The notes: generated by a model not told the origin, from the letters alone. Shown: positions 50,371-60,150, counted from the stretch's first letter. The stretch: DNA of 64,000 bases from Pseudonocardia sp. N23 (GCF_002583555.1 NZ_BEGX01000001.1:62001-126000); one strand, 5' to 3'. Numbers and translations are program-made.

Positions 50371-51252
50371 TCAGGCGTTGGCGCCCTGTCGGCGACGTTC
50401 CATGAGGCGCCAGATCATCGGCGTGAAGATCAGCTGCATCGCGAGGTCGAACTTGCCGCCGGGGCAGACGATCGTGTTGGCCCGGGACATGAACGAGTCG
50501 TGCAGCATCGACAGCAGGTAGGAGAAGTCGATGCCCTTCGGGTCCGCGAAGCGGATGATCAGCATCGACTCGTCGGCCGTCGGGATCGCGCGCGCGATGA
50601 ACGGGTTGGACGTGTCGACCATCGGGACCCGCTGGAAGTTCACGTGCGTGCGCGAGAACTGCGGGCAGATGTGGTTCACGTAGTCCGGCATGCGGCGCAG
50701 GATCGTGTCGGTGACGGCCTCGGTGGAGTAGCCCCGCTGCGTCTTGTCGCGCTGCAGCTTCTGGATCCACTCGAGGTTGATCACCGGGACGACACCGATG
50801 AGCAGGTCGGGGTGCTGCGCGACGTCGACCTTCTCGGTGACGACCGCGCCGTGCAGGCCCTCGTAGAACAGCAGGTCGGAGTCGGCGGGCAGGTCGGCCC
50901 ACGGCGTGAAGGTGCCGGGCGACTGGTTGTAGGGCGCGGCCTCCTCGTCGTCGTGGAGGTAACGGCGGACCTTGCCGCTGCCTGTCTCGGCGTAGGTGCG
51001 GAACAGCTCCTCGAGCTCCTCGAAGAGGTTCGACTCGGGGCCGAAGTGGCTGAAGCTGTGGTCGCCGCGGGCGTGCGCCTCGGTCATCGCGACCTTCATC
51101 TCGGCGCGGTCGAAGCGGTGGAAGCTGTCGCCCTCGACCGCGGCCGCGTTGATGTGCTCCCGGCGGAAGATCTGCTGGAAGGCGCGCATGACCGAGGTCG
51201 TCCCGGCGCCCGACGCACCGGTGACCGCGATGATGGGGTGCTTGCTCGACAT
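50371..51252 (-). CDS. cbbP: phosphoribulokinase
   Basis: Phosphoribulokinase makes ribulose-1,5-bisphosphate from ribulose-5-phosphate with ATP. The 293-residue protein is the short class I bacterial type: P-loop GASGAGTTSVM near residues 12-22, VEGDSFHRFDRAEMKVAMTE, LLFYEGLHGAV and a C-terminal block ending MIWRLMERRRQGANA. It lies 23 bp downstream of fructose-bisphosphatase on the same strand, which supports a real Calvin-Benson role rather than a stand-alone PrkB. RuBisCO genes are not in the window. Confidence 0.93.
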   Translation of the reverse strand: MSSKHPIIAVTGASGAGTTSVMRAFQQIFRREHINAAAVEGDSFHRFDRAEMKVAMTEAHARGDHSFSHFGPESNLFEELEELFRTYAETGSGKVRRYLHDDEEAAPYNQSPGTFTPWADLPADSDLLFYEGLHGAVVTEKVDVAQHPDLLIGVVPVINLEWIQKLQRDKTQRGYSTEAVTDTILRRMPDYVNHICPQFSRTHVNFQRVPMVDTSNPFIARAIPTADESMLIIRFADPKGIDFSYLLSMLHDSFMSRANTIVCPGGKFDLAMQLIFTPMIWRLMERRRQGANA

Positions 51253-51275
51253 CGTGTCTCCGTTCGCTGACGCGG

Positions 51276-52349
51276 TCAGGTCGTGGTGCGGAACAGGCCG
51301 CGGGTGCCGTAGAAGGGCGTGTCCACCCCGGTGTCGACGTTCTCGACGTGGTACTTCGAGATCCTCTCGACCTCCTCGACCGCACCGAAGATCAGCGCGA
51401 TGCGCTGGTGCAGCTCGGTGGGCTGGACGTCGAGGATGCGCTCGTGGCCCGTGTTCGCGGCGCCACCGGCCTGCTCGATGATGAACGCGACGGGGTTGGC
51501 CTCGTAGAGCAGGCGCAGCCGGCCCGGCTTGGCCGGGTCCTTGGTGTCGCGCGGATAGAGGAACACGCCGCCGCGGCTGAGGATGCGGTGGGTCTCGGCG
51601 ACCAGCGACGCCACCCAGCGCATGTTGAAGTCCTTGCCGCGGGGGCCCGACTTGCCGGCGAGGCACTCGTCGACGTAGCGGCGCACCGCGGGCTCCCAGA
51701 AGCGGCGGTTGGACGCGTTGATCGCGAACTCCGACGCCGTGTCCGGGATGCGGATGTTCTCACGGGTGAGGATGAACTCGCCCAGGCGCGGGTCGAGGGT
51801 GAAGGCGTGCGTGCCACGGCCGACCGTGAGGACCAGGATCGTCGACGGCCCGTAGATGGCGTAGCCGGCGGCGACCTGGGTGGTGCCGGGCTGCAGGAAG
51901 TCGTCGGCGGTGGGGTTGCCGCCCGCGCTGTCCGGCGAGCGCAGCACCGAGAAGATGCTGCCGACGGACACGTTCACGTCGATGTTCGACGAACCGTCCA
52001 GCGGGTCGAAGACCAGCAGGTACTTGCCCCGCGGGAACTCGGCGGGGATCTCGTAGGGGTCGTCGAGCTCCTCCGACGCCATGCCCGCGACCTGTCCGCC
52101 CCACTCGGTGGCGCGGATGAAGATGTCGTTGGACATGACGTCGAGCTTCTGCTGGGTCTCACCCTGCACGTTGACGGTGCCCTGGGCACCGAGCACGCCC
52201 TCGAGCGCGCCGTAGGCGACGCGGCCCGCGATGGCCTTGCAGGCGATCGCGACGTCGAGGATCAGCGAGTTGAGGTCGCCCACCGCGTCGGGGTGGCGGC
52301 GACGCTCGTCGTTGAGGAACCGGGCGAGCGTCGTACGGTCGGCGAGCAT
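51276..52349 (-). CDS. cbbF: class I fructose-1,6-bisphosphatase
   Basis: The 357-residue enzyme hydrolyses fructose-1,6-bisphosphate and, in the Calvin cycle, often sedoheptulose bisphosphate. Diagnostic elements are [13 protein letters not shown], the metal motif [20 protein letters not shown] near residues 115-134, and RYVDECLAG with [20 protein letters not shown]. Actinomycete gluconeogenesis usually uses GlpX-type FBPase, so a class I enzyme next to cbbP points to autotrophy. GGGGAG lies 12 nt before the ATG. Confidence 0.94.
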   Translation of the reverse strand: MLADRTTLARFLNDERRRHPDAVGDLNSLILDVAIACKAIAGRVAYGALEGVLGAQGTVNVQGETQQKLDVMSNDIFIRATEWGGQVAGMASEELDDPYEIPAEFPRGKYLLVFDPLDGSSNIDVNVSVGSIFSVLRSPDSAGGNPTADDFLQPGTTQVAAGYAIYGPSTILVLTVGRGTHAFTLDPRLGEFILTRENIRIPDTASEFAINASNRRFWEPAVRRYVDECLAGKSGPRGKDFNMRWVASLVAETHRILSRGGVFLYPRDTKDPAKPGRLRLLYEANPVAFIIEQAGGAANTGHERILDVQPTELHQRIALIFGAVEEVERISKYHVENVDTGVDTPFYGTRGLFRTTT

Positions 52350-52596
52350 GTGTGCGTTTCTCCCCGCAGCCGAGTCGAACAGAGACTGAGACGAACAAGA
52401 ACAGGTGATGCCGGACCCGGACCGGGGCCCGACGGGCGACCGGTGGCCGCTGGCGGGCGTTGTGCACCCACGGCGCGGCCGGTCCGTGTCGTCGAGATTG
52501 CCGTCCCGGGCCGCCGCGCCCATCCCCTACCGGGGTGGCGGGCCGGGGGTGATGCGGAGGGGCGGTTCCGGTGGCCGCGGTCACTACAGTGACGCC

Positions 52597-53727
52597 GTGG
52601 ACGCGACCGGGACGACGCGCGTCGCGGGCGACGAAGCCCCCGACGAGGCGGATCCCGACATGCCCGCGGCGCGGCGACGCCGCTGGTGGCGGCGGTCGCG
52701 CCGGCTCCCGTCGTCGGATGCGACGGCGGTGCTCGCGGTAGGCGCCGCGATCGCCGAGGACCTCCGGGGCGGGCTCGTCCACGACCGGGCCGGAAGGGCG
52801 GCGCGGCGACTGCGGTCGCTGCTCGACGCCGAGGCCGTCGGTCTCGCCGGGATGTCCGGTCCGCTGGCGTGGGCGGGGCGGCCCGACGAGGCGGCGACCG
52901 GCCTCGTCGACCAGGTGCGTCGTGACGGGCACCGGGCGGGCCGTGCCGGGCGCACCCTCGCGCTGCCGCTGCCCGTGCGCGGCGAACCGGGTGGGGTGCT
53001 GGTCGTCGTGGGTGCGGTGCCCGCGGCGGCGGCGCGGCAGGCGGCCGCGTGGACGGGGGAGGCGCTGGCCCGCAGCAGGCTGGAGTCGTCGGCGGAGGCC
53101 GCGGAGCGGGCCGAGCTGCGGGCGCTGCGCGCGGAGATCTCGCCGCACTTCGTCTACAACGCGTTGACGACGATCGCGGCGTTCGTGCGCTCGGACCCCG
53201 ACCGGGCCCGCGAGCTGATCCGCGACTTCGCCGAGTACATCCGGCACAACCTGGCCCGCCGCGGCGAGTACACGACGCTGGCCGGGGAGTTCCGCGCGAT
53301 CGAGGCCTACCTGGAGCTCGCGCGGGCGGTGCTCGGGGAGCGGCTGCGGGTGCAGGTGCGCATCGCGCCGGAGGTGCTTCCCGTCGCACTACCGTTCCTC
53401 ACACTGCAGCCGCTCGTGGAGAACGCCGTGCAGCACGGTGTCGAGCGGATCGAGGGTGGCGGGTCGGTGCAGGTCAGCGGGGAGGCGCAGGGGACGGACT
53501 GCGTCATCGCGGTGGAGGACGACGGCCCCGGCATGGACCCGGAGCACGCCCGCGCGGCGCTCGCGGGGGAGGGGCAGGGCTCGGGGCTGGCGCTCGCGAA
53601 CGTCGACCGCAGGCTGCGTGCGGTCTACGGGCCGCAGTACGGCCTGGTGATCGAGACGGCGGAGGGTGCGGGCACCCGGATCGTGGTGCGGGTGCCGCGG
53701 TTCGCGCCCGGAGTGGTGGCCCTCTGA
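52597..53727 (+). CDS. LytS-type sensor histidine kinase
   Basis: The 376-residue kinase has no membrane helix: it begins with an acidic and then arginine-rich leader, followed by a GAF-like sensory part (about residues 40-180) and a His_kinase/HATPase module. The phospho-acceptor histidine is in LRAEISPHFVYNALTTIAAF and the ATP lid has FLTLQPLVENAVQHG and DDGPGMDPEHARA. The GTG start has TACAGT 6 nt upstream (52585-52590), suggesting a leaderless message. The LytTR response-regulator gene overlaps its stop by 1 nt. Confidence 0.9.
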   Translation: MDATGTTRVAGDEAPDEADPDMPAARRRRWWRRSRRLPSSDATAVLAVGAAIAEDLRGGLVHDRAGRAARRLRSLLDAEAVGLAGMSGPLAWAGRPDEAATGLVDQVRRDGHRAGRAGRTLALPLPVRGEPGGVLVVVGAVPAAAARQAAAWTGEALARSRLESSAEAAERAELRALRAEISPHFVYNALTTIAAFVRSDPDRARELIRDFAEYIRHNLARRGEYTTLAGEFRAIEAYLELARAVLGERLRVQVRIAPEVLPVALPFLTLQPLVENAVQHGVERIEGGGSVQVSGEAQGTDCVIAVEDDGPGMDPEHARAALAGEGQGSGLALANVDRRLRAVYGPQYGLVIETAEGAGTRIVVRVPRFAPGVVAL

Positions 53728-54521
53728 TGGCCGACCGGTTGCGGGTCCTCGTCGTCGACGACGTCGCGCCCGCCCTCGACGAGCTCTGCGGGATGCTGCG
53801 CGACTCGCCGTGCGTGGGGGAGGTCGTCCCGGCCGCCGACGCGGTGACGGCGCTGCGCCTGATCCAGGCCGCCGACCGGGACGGGCCGTTCGACGCCGCG
53901 TTCCTCGACATCTCGATGCCGGGCATGGACGGGCTGGAGCTGGGGTCGCTGCTGTCGCGGCTGGCCGACCCACCGGAGATCGTGTTCGTCACCGCCTTCG
54001 AGGAGCACGCCGTGTCGGCCTACGGCGTCGGTGCCCTGGACTACCTGCTCAAACCGGTGTCGACGGAACGTCTCGACGGTGCGCTCGCCCGGATCCGCCG
54101 CGTCGTGGGGGCGTCGCGGGAGGAGGTGCCGACCGGCGTCCGCGCGGCCGAGCCGGTCGACCAGCTGGCCGCGGTGCCCGTGGAGCTGGGCGGGCGGACC
54201 CGCTGGGTGCGCCGCGACGACGTGCGTTTCGTCGAGGCCCAGGGCGACTACGTGCGGCTGCACACCCGCGGTGGGTCGCACCTGCTGCGGATGCCGATCT
54301 CGCGGCTCGAGGAGCACTGGGCCGACCACGGCTACACCCGCGTGCACCGCAGCTTCCTGCTCGACGTCTGCTCGGTGCTGGAGCTGCGCAGCGACAGCGG
54401 CGGCGGGCTGCTCGCCCACACCGACGCGGGCGACGTCCCGGTGAGCCGCCGGCACGCCCGCGCGCTGCGCGACCTGCTCCTCGACGCCGCGACGCGCGGC
54501 GACTTGCGCGGGGCCAGGTGA
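53727..54521 (+). CDS. LytTR-family response regulator
   Basis: The 264-residue regulator has an N-terminal receiver (VLVVDDVAPALDELCGML, phosphorylated aspartate in AAFLDISMPGMDGLELG near residue 60, lysine in DYLLKPVSTERL) and a C-terminal LytTR DNA-binding domain (RWVRRDDVRFVEAQGDYVRL, GYTRVHRSFLLDV). It forms a two-component pair with the preceding kinase. Similar LytS/LytTR pairs elsewhere (BtsSR, YpdAB) sense pyruvate and drive uptake genes; the symporter genes downstream fit that picture. Confidence 0.93.
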   Translation: MADRLRVLVVDDVAPALDELCGMLRDSPCVGEVVPAADAVTALRLIQAADRDGPFDAAFLDISMPGMDGLELGSLLSRLADPPEIVFVTAFEEHAVSAYGVGALDYLLKPVSTERLDGALARIRRVVGASREEVPTGVRAAEPVDQLAAVPVELGGRTRWVRRDDVRFVEAQGDYVRLHTRGGSHLLRMPISRLEEHWADHGYTRVHRSFLLDVCSVLELRSDSGGGLLAHTDAGDVPVSRRHARALRDLLLDAATRGDLRGAR

Positions 54522-54528
54522 GCTCGGC

Positions 54529-54906
54529 GTGGTGAGCCGCCCCCGCAGGATCACCGTGACGAGCCCGCAGACCGCCGTCGTGCTGACCGCGCGGCGCGGC
54601 GCGGTGTCGTCGCCACCACCGCGGCTCTCGGCGGTCGAGCGTGACCGCGCCGAACGCCTCCGCCGAGCCCAGCTGCGGCTCGCGCTCGTCGGGCTGGCGG
54701 GCCTCGCGCTGTTGCTCGTCGGGCTGCCGATCCTGCTCGACGCCGTGCCGGAGCTGATCCGGCCGCGGCTGTTCGGGCTGCCGGTGAGCTGGGTGGCCGT
54801 CGCGGTGCTGCCCTACCCGGCGCTCGCCCTGCTCGCGTGGCGGCAGCTGCGCCGGGCCGAACGCCTCGAACGAGCAGACGAGAACACCGGGGACGACGAC
54901 ACGTGA
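54529..54906 (+). CDS. small two-helix membrane protein, symporter partner
   Basis: This 125-residue protein has a basic N terminus, two hydrophobic helices (LRLALVGLAGLALLLVGLPI near residues 50-69 and WVAVAVLPYPALALLAW near 87-103) and an acidic tail. It overlaps the SSS symporter gene by 4 nt. In acetate permease operons the partner is a DUF485 protein; this one occupies that position but its sequence is too diverged to assign. Confidence 0.75.
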   Translation: MVSRPRRITVTSPQTAVVLTARRGAVSSPPPRLSAVERDRAERLRRAQLRLALVGLAGLALLLVGLPILLDAVPELIRPRLFGLPVSWVAVAVLPYPALALLAWRQLRRAERLERADENTGDDDT

Positions 54907-56579
54907 TCGCCCTCGCCGCGCTGCCGGTGGTGCTGGCGACGCTGCTCGTCGGGGCTCGCGGGGTCGCGGCGCTGCGGTCGACGTCGGACTTCCTCGTCGC
55001 GTCCCGGCGCATCTCACCGACACTGAACGCGGCCGCGGTGTCGGGGGAGTACCTGTCGGCGGCGTCGTTCCTGGGGGTGGCGGGGCTCGTCGTCAAGAAC
55101 GGGGTGGGGGCGCTCTGGTACCCGGTCGGGTTCACGGCGGGCTACCTGGCGATGCTGCTGTTCGTCGCGGCCCCGATGCGGCGCACCGGCGCGCTGACGG
55201 TGCCCGACTTCGCGGAGGCGCGGCTGGGCTCACCCGCCCTGCGCCGGTTCTGCGCGGTCGTCGTACTCGTGATCGCGGGGCTCTACCTGGTGCCGCAGTT
55301 CACCGCCGCCGGGCAGGTGTTGATGGCGGTCAGCGGCCTGCCGTACTGGGTCGGTGTCGTCGTCTCCGGGGTGGCGGTGAGCGTCACCCTCGCCCTCGGC
55401 GGCATGCGGGCGGCGACGTACGTGCAGGCGTTCCAGTTCGTCCTCAAGCTGCTGCTGTTCATCGTCCCGGCGGTGTGGCTGATGACCGCGGTCGGGCCCG
55501 AGACCCGCCACGACGCGCTGCACCCGGCGGAGTTCAGCCGGTTCACCGCGGACACGCCCGTCGAGTTCCGGCTGCCCACGCGCATCGAGGTCCCCGCACC
55601 CATGACGGTCCTCGCCGACACCGACGCCGGTCCGGTCCCGGTGCACCTGGAGCCGGGCCCGTACGTCGTGCCCGGCCAGGCCCGCTGGGTGTTCCCCGCG
55701 GGTGCCGACGTGCCGCGCATCCGCGGCACCGCCCTGCCCGGCAGCGACGACTGGCAGCGCCCGCTGCTCGACTCCGACCGCTCCGGGCACTCGCTGCTCG
55801 CGACGTGGTCGGTGCTCGTGGCCACCGCCCTCGGGACGATGGGGCTGCCCCACGTCATCGTCCGCTTCCACACCAGCCCCGACGGCCGCGCCGCCCGCCG
55901 GACCGCGGCGATCACCGTCGGCCTGCTGGGCACGTTCTACCTGTTCACGTGGGTGTACGGGCTGCTCGGCGGGGTGCTCATGCCGGAGCTGTACCTGTCG
56001 GGGGCCACCGACACCGCGGTCGTCGAGCTGCCCGGCCGGGTCGACGACGGCACCGCCGGGCAGGTGTTCACCGGGCTGCTGACGGCGGGGGCGTTCGCGG
56101 CGTTCCTCGCGACGTCGCTGGGGCTGCTGCTCGCGCTCGCCGGCGCCGTCTCCCACGACCTGCTGCCCGGCTCGCTGCGCCGGCTGCGGCTGACGGCGCT
56201 GGTCGCGGCGGCCGTCGTCGTCCCGATCGCGTTGCTGGCATCGCGCGTCGACGTCGGGGCCGTCGTGACCTCGGCGTTCGCGGTCGCGGCGTCGACGTTC
56301 TGCCCGCTGCTGGTGCTCGGGATCTGGTGGCGACGGTTGACGGTGCGCGGCGCGTTCGTCGGCATGGGCATCGGCCTGGCCGCGTCGGCGGGGGTGATGG
56401 CCGCGAGCCTGCTGATCCAGCCCGCGCCCGGCGTCACGGCGCTGCTGCTGGGCCAGCCCGCGCTCTGGTCGGTGCCGCTGGCCTTCCTGACGATGGTGCT
56501 CGTCTCGCTGCGCGACCGGCCCCCACCCGGTGCCGAGTCGGCCATGTTGCGCCTCCACCTGGACGAGACACGGGCGTGA
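54903..56579 (+). CDS. SSS-family sodium:carboxylate symporter (ActP-like, diverged)
   Basis: The 558-residue sodium:solute symporter has about thirteen membrane helices. The N-terminal STSDFLVASRRISPTLNAAA, SGEYLSAASFLGVAGL and [20 protein letters not shown] mark the ActP/PanF branch. A long extra loop (about residues 205-300) with several Pro/Asp/Gly turns sits between helices 6 and 7 and is unusual for ActP. The GTG start overlaps the small partner gene by 4 nt. Substrate is likely a short-chain monocarboxylate. Confidence 0.88.
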   Translation: MIALAALPVVLATLLVGARGVAALRSTSDFLVASRRISPTLNAAAVSGEYLSAASFLGVAGLVVKNGVGALWYPVGFTAGYLAMLLFVAAPMRRTGALTVPDFAEARLGSPALRRFCAVVVLVIAGLYLVPQFTAAGQVLMAVSGLPYWVGVVVSGVAVSVTLALGGMRAATYVQAFQFVLKLLLFIVPAVWLMTAVGPETRHDALHPAEFSRFTADTPVEFRLPTRIEVPAPMTVLADTDAGPVPVHLEPGPYVVPGQARWVFPAGADVPRIRGTALPGSDDWQRPLLDSDRSGHSLLATWSVLVATALGTMGLPHVIVRFHTSPDGRAARRTAAITVGLLGTFYLFTWVYGLLGGVLMPELYLSGATDTAVVELPGRVDDGTAGQVFTGLLTAGAFAAFLATSLGLLLALAGAVSHDLLPGSLRRLRLTALVAAAVVVPIALLASRVDVGAVVTSAFAVAASTFCPLLVLGIWWRRLTVRGAFVGMGIGLAASAGVMAASLLIQPAPGVTALLLGQPALWSVPLAFLTMVLVSLRDRPPPGAESAMLRLHLDETRA

Positions 56580-56724
56580 CCAGCGCCACCGTTCGACGTG
56601 GAACGCGACCGTTGGTCGACCGTTCGTCGTCGCGGTGAGGTGTGTGTCGCGCGTTACTTCCGGCTGCTCACCGGTGCCGCTTTCCTCGTGCCGGAGTCGA
56701 CCGGCAGGCCTGCGAGGAGGCAAC

Positions 56725-57075
56725 GTGAGCACCACCGAGTCACCACCCCCTGCGGACGGGGTGAGGGACGCCGACTGGGAAACGGTCCAGGCGAGCCCGG
56801 AGTTCCAGTCGCTGCGACGCCGGCTGCGGCGCTTCGTCTTCCCGCTGACCGCGGCCTTCCTCGTCTGGTACCTGCTCTACGTGCTGCTGGCCAGCTACGC
56901 ACCGGCGTTCATGGCGACGAAGGTCGCCGGCAACATCAACATCGGGCTGATCTTCGGGCTCCTGCAGTTCGTGACCACCTTCGCGATCACCACCTGGTAC
57001 GTGAAGTGGGCCGACAAGAACTTCGACCCACCCGCCGCCGCCATCCGTGAGGAGATCGAGGGGAGCGGGCGATGA
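56725..57075 (+). CDS. DUF485 membrane protein
   Basis: The 116-residue DUF485 protein has a soluble start with WETVQASPEFQSLRRRLRRF, then two helices (FPLTAAFLVWYLLYVLLASY and INIGLIFGLLQFVTTFAITT) and the end motif WYVKWADKNFDPPAAAIRE. These are typical small partners of acetate permease ActP (YjcH-like). The GTG at 56725 follows GAGGAGG; the gene overlaps actP by 4 nt. Confidence 0.93.
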   Translation: MSTTESPPPADGVRDADWETVQASPEFQSLRRRLRRFVFPLTAAFLVWYLLYVLLASYAPAFMATKVAGNINIGLIFGLLQFVTTFAITTWYVKWADKNFDPPAAAIREEIEGSGR

Positions 57076-58721
57076 ACCTGGCTCAGGCCGCCGGCGGCGT
57101 CGCGGGCAGCAACCCGTGGCTCAACATCGGCATCTTCGCCGTCTTCGTCATCGTGACGCTGACGATCGTCGTGCGGGTGTCCAAGCGTGCGACCAGCGGC
57201 GCGAAGGACTTCTACACCGCGGGCGGCGGGTTCTCCGGTCCCCAGAACGGCATCGCGATCTCCGGTGACTACCTGTCGGCGGCGTCGTTCCTCGGCATCG
57301 CCGGTGCCATCGCGCTCTACGGCTACGACGGCTTCCTCTACTCGATCGGCTTCCTCGTCGCGTGGCTCGTCGCGTTGCTGCTCGTCGCGGAGCTGCTGCG
57401 CAACACCGGCCGCTTCACGATGGGCGACGTCCTGGCGTTCCGGATGCGGCAGCGGCCCGTCCGGGCGGCCGCGGCCACGTCGACGCTCGTGGTGTCGTTC
57501 TTCTACCTTCTCGCCCAGATGGCCGGTGCCGGCGGGCTCGTCGCCCTGTTGCTCGACGTCAAGTCCAAGACCGGGCAGTCCATCGTCATCGCGATCGTCG
57601 GCGTGCTGATGATCGCCTACGTGCTCATCGGTGGCATGCGCGGCACGACGTGGGTCCAGATCATCAAGGCCGTCCTGCTCATCGTCGGCGCAGGTGTCAT
57701 GACGTTCTGGGTCCTCGGCAAGTTCGGCGTCAACCTCTCACAGCTGATGGGTGGCGCCGTGGACCGCGCCGGCCAGGGCGGGGAGAAGCTGCTCAACCCG
57801 GGCGCGCAGTACGGCAAGACCGGGCTGACCAAGCTCGACTTCGTGTCGCTGGGCCTCGCGCTCGTGCTCGGGACCGCCGGCCTGCCGCACATCCTGATGC
57901 GCTTCTACACCGTGCCGACGGCCAAGGAGGCCCGCCGCTCGGTGGTCTGGGCGATCTGGCTGATCGGCCTGTTCTACCTGTTCACGCTGGTCCTGGGCTA
58001 CGGCGCCGGTGCGCTCGTCGGCCCGGACGCGATCAAGAAGGCCCCCGGTGCGGCCAACTCGGCGGCGCCGCTGCTGGCCTACGAGCTGGGCGGGACGGTC
58101 CTGCTGGGCCTGATCGCGGCGGTCGCGTTCGCGACGATCCTCGCCGTCGTCGCCGGGCTCACGATCACTGCGTCGGCGTCGTTCGCCCATGACATCTACG
58201 TCAACGTGATCAAGCGTGGCAAGGTCGACGACACCCAGCACACCGAGGTGAAGATCGCGCGGCGCACGGCCGTCGTGATCGGCATCGTGGCGATCGCCGG
58301 CGGCATCCTGGCCAACGGCCAGAACATCGCGTTCCTCGTGGCGCTGGCCTTCGCGGTGGCGGCCTCGGCGAACCTGCCGACGATCCTGTACTCGCTGTTC
58401 TGGAAGCGGTTCAACACCGCAGGCGCGCTGTGGAGCATCTACGGCGGTCTCACGATCACCCTGGTGCTGATCGTCTTCTCACCGGCGGTGTCGGGCAAGC
58501 CGGTCGACCCGGTGACGGGCCGGAGCCCGTCGATGCTGCAGGGCGTGGACTTCCACTGGTTCCCGCTCGACAACCCGGGCCTGGTCTCGATCCCGGTGTC
58601 GTTCCTGCTCGGCTTCCTCGGCACGATGCTGTCGAAGGAGAAGGTCGACAAGGCCCGCTTCGCCGAGATGGAGGTCCGGTCGCTCACCGGTGCCGGCGCC
58701 GAGAAGCCGGTCGCGCACTAG
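57072..58721 (+). CDS. actP: cation:acetate symporter ActP
   Basis: The 549-residue SSS-family permease brings acetate, and in relatives also glycolate or pyruvate, into the cell with sodium. It has about thirteen hydrophobic helices and strong ActP features: GAKDFYTAGGGFSGPQNGIA, ISGDYLSAASFLGIAGAIAL, GTAGLPHILMRFYTVPTAKE and FAHDIYVNVIKRGKVDDTQ. It begins with ATGA overlap to the DUF485 gene and is followed by a terminator hairpin. Confidence 0.94.
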   Translation: MNLAQAAGGVAGSNPWLNIGIFAVFVIVTLTIVVRVSKRATSGAKDFYTAGGGFSGPQNGIAISGDYLSAASFLGIAGAIALYGYDGFLYSIGFLVAWLVALLLVAELLRNTGRFTMGDVLAFRMRQRPVRAAAATSTLVVSFFYLLAQMAGAGGLVALLLDVKSKTGQSIVIAIVGVLMIAYVLIGGMRGTTWVQIIKAVLLIVGAGVMTFWVLGKFGVNLSQLMGGAVDRAGQGGEKLLNPGAQYGKTGLTKLDFVSLGLALVLGTAGLPHILMRFYTVPTAKEARRSVVWAIWLIGLFYLFTLVLGYGAGALVGPDAIKKAPGAANSAAPLLAYELGGTVLLGLIAAVAFATILAVVAGLTITASASFAHDIYVNVIKRGKVDDTQHTEVKIARRTAVVIGIVAIAGGILANGQNIAFLVALAFAVAASANLPTILYSLFWKRFNTAGALWSIYGGLTITLVLIVFSPAVSGKPVDPVTGRSPSMLQGVDFHWFPLDNPGLVSIPVSFLLGFLGTMLSKEKVDKARFAEMEVRSLTGAGAEKPVAH

Positions 58722-58744
58722 GACAGCGGTACAGCACGACCGAC

Positions 58745-58778
58745 CGGTGCGGGTCCGCGGGATCGCGGGCCCGCACCG
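58745..58778 (+). terminator. hairpin terminator after actP
   Basis: CGGTGCGGG (58745-58753) pairs with CCCGCACCG (58770-58778), with an inner CCGCG/CGCGG stem. It lies 23 bp past the actP stop and ends before the amidase promoter. Confidence 0.7.
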
Positions 58779-58803
58779 TCGTGCGGGCGTAGGGTCGGCT
58801 GCC

Positions 58804-60063
58804 GTGACCGCGTCGCTGACCGCGACCGCCCGCGATGTCGCGAGCGGCGCCACCACCGCAAGCCGGCTGGTCGAGGAGGCGCTCGAGCGCCTCGCCGCGA
58901 CCGAACCCGACATCCACGCCTGGGTGACCGTCGCCGCCGACGCCGCCCGTGACGAGGCCCGCCGCCTCGACGCGGGCCCGCACCGGGGCCTGCTGCACGG
59001 CGTCCCCGTCGGGATCAAGGACATCGTCGATGTGGCCGGGCTCCCGACCGAGTGCGGATCGCCGCTGTGCGCCGGCGCCGTCGCGACCGCGGACGCCTGG
59101 GTCGTCGCCCGGTTGCGGGAGGCGGGCGCGATCGTCCTCGGCAAGACCGTGACCACGGAGTTCGCCTACTTCGAGCCCGGTCCGACCCGCAACCCGCGCG
59201 ACCTGTCCCGCACCCCGGGCGGCTCGTCCAGCGGATCGGCCGCCGCGGTCGCGGCCGGGGTCGTGCCGGTGGCCGTCGGCACGCAGACCGCCGCGTCGGT
59301 GATCCGGCCCGCCGCGTTCTGCGGTGTCGCCTCCTACGTGCCGCCGGTCGGCGCGCTGTCCTACGAGGGGGTGCACCCGATGTGCCCGTCGCTGGACACG
59401 GTCGGCTTCTTCGCGAGGACCGTCGAGGACCTGGCGCTGGTCCGTGCGGCCGTCGGTGCCTGGAACGACGTGCCCGCCGCACGCACTGACGCGCCCACGC
59501 TGCTGCTGATGCGCGGCGACGAGCTCGGCCCGGTCGAGCCGGCGATGGCGGGCGGGCTGGAGCGGGCCGTCGCGGCACTGCGCGGCGCCGGGGCGCGGAT
59601 CACCGAGGCGGCGCTGCGCCTGGGACCGCTGGAGGACGACCACCTCACGGTCATGGAGTACGAGGCGGCGATCTCGATGCGCACCGAGCTCACGACGGTG
59701 CCCGACCGGCTCAGCGACATCCTGCGCGAGATGCTGGAGAAGGGGACGACCGTCAGCGAGGCAGCGTGGTCGGCCGCGCGGGCCCGGGCCACGGCCCAGC
59801 GCGACCTGGTCACCGGGATGCTCGGCGAGGCGGACGCGATCCTGCTGCCCGCCGCCCCCGGCCCGGCACCGGAGGGCTTGGGCGCCACCGGGAAGCCGAC
59901 GATGTCGCGGCCGTTCCAGGTGATGAACCTGCCCGCCGTCGCGGTGCCCGGGATGCGGACTCCCGAGGGTCTGCCGCTGGGGATGCAGCTCGTCGGCCAC
60001 CCCGGACGGGAGGCGCAGCTGCTCGCGACGGCGGCGTGGGTGCAGCGGAGGCTCGACGTCTGA
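58804..60063 (+). CDS. amidase-signature family hydrolase
   Basis: This 419-residue amidase has the Ser-cisSer-Lys triad: lysine in GVPVGIKDIVDVAG, cis-serine in SRTPGGSSSGSAAAVAAG and the nucleophilic serine in QTAASVIRPAAFCGV, where the family normally has T-x-GS-(I/V)-R-x-P-A. The substrate loop and C-terminal region resemble broad-range aliphatic or aryl amidases. The GTG start has TAGGGT 8 nt upstream, so it may be leaderless. It lies between the acetate permease and a convergent acetate channel, so a substrate amide that yields a short acid is plausible. Confidence 0.9.
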   Translation: MTASLTATARDVASGATTASRLVEEALERLAATEPDIHAWVTVAADAARDEARRLDAGPHRGLLHGVPVGIKDIVDVAGLPTECGSPLCAGAVATADAWVVARLREAGAIVLGKTVTTEFAYFEPGPTRNPRDLSRTPGGSSSGSAAAVAAGVVPVAVGTQTAASVIRPAAFCGVASYVPPVGALSYEGVHPMCPSLDTVGFFARTVEDLALVRAAVGAWNDVPAARTDAPTLLLMRGDELGPVEPAMAGGLERAVAALRGAGARITEAALRLGPLEDDHLTVMEYEAAISMRTELTTVPDRLSDILREMLEKGTTVSEAAWSAARARATAQRDLVTGMLGEADAILLPAAPGPAPEGLGATGKPTMSRPFQVMNLPAVAVPGMRTPEGLPLGMQLVGHPGREAQLLATAAWVQRRLDV

Positions 60064-60073
60064 CGAGGAAGAA

Positions 60074-60146
60074 GCGCCGGCGGGGGTGAGCCGCCGGCGC
60101 GGGTTGGTGCCGGGTGCGGGCCCCGGATCGCGGGACCCGCACCCGG
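60074..60146. terminator. two hairpins between convergent genes
   Basis: GCGCCGGCGG (60074-60083) pairs with CCGCCGGCGC (60091-60100) on a 7-nt loop, and CCGGGTGCGGG (60110-60120) pairs with CCCGCACCCGG (60136-60146). They separate the amidase from the acetate transporter and can serve both strands. Confidence 0.75.
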
Positions 60147-60150
60147 AGTC

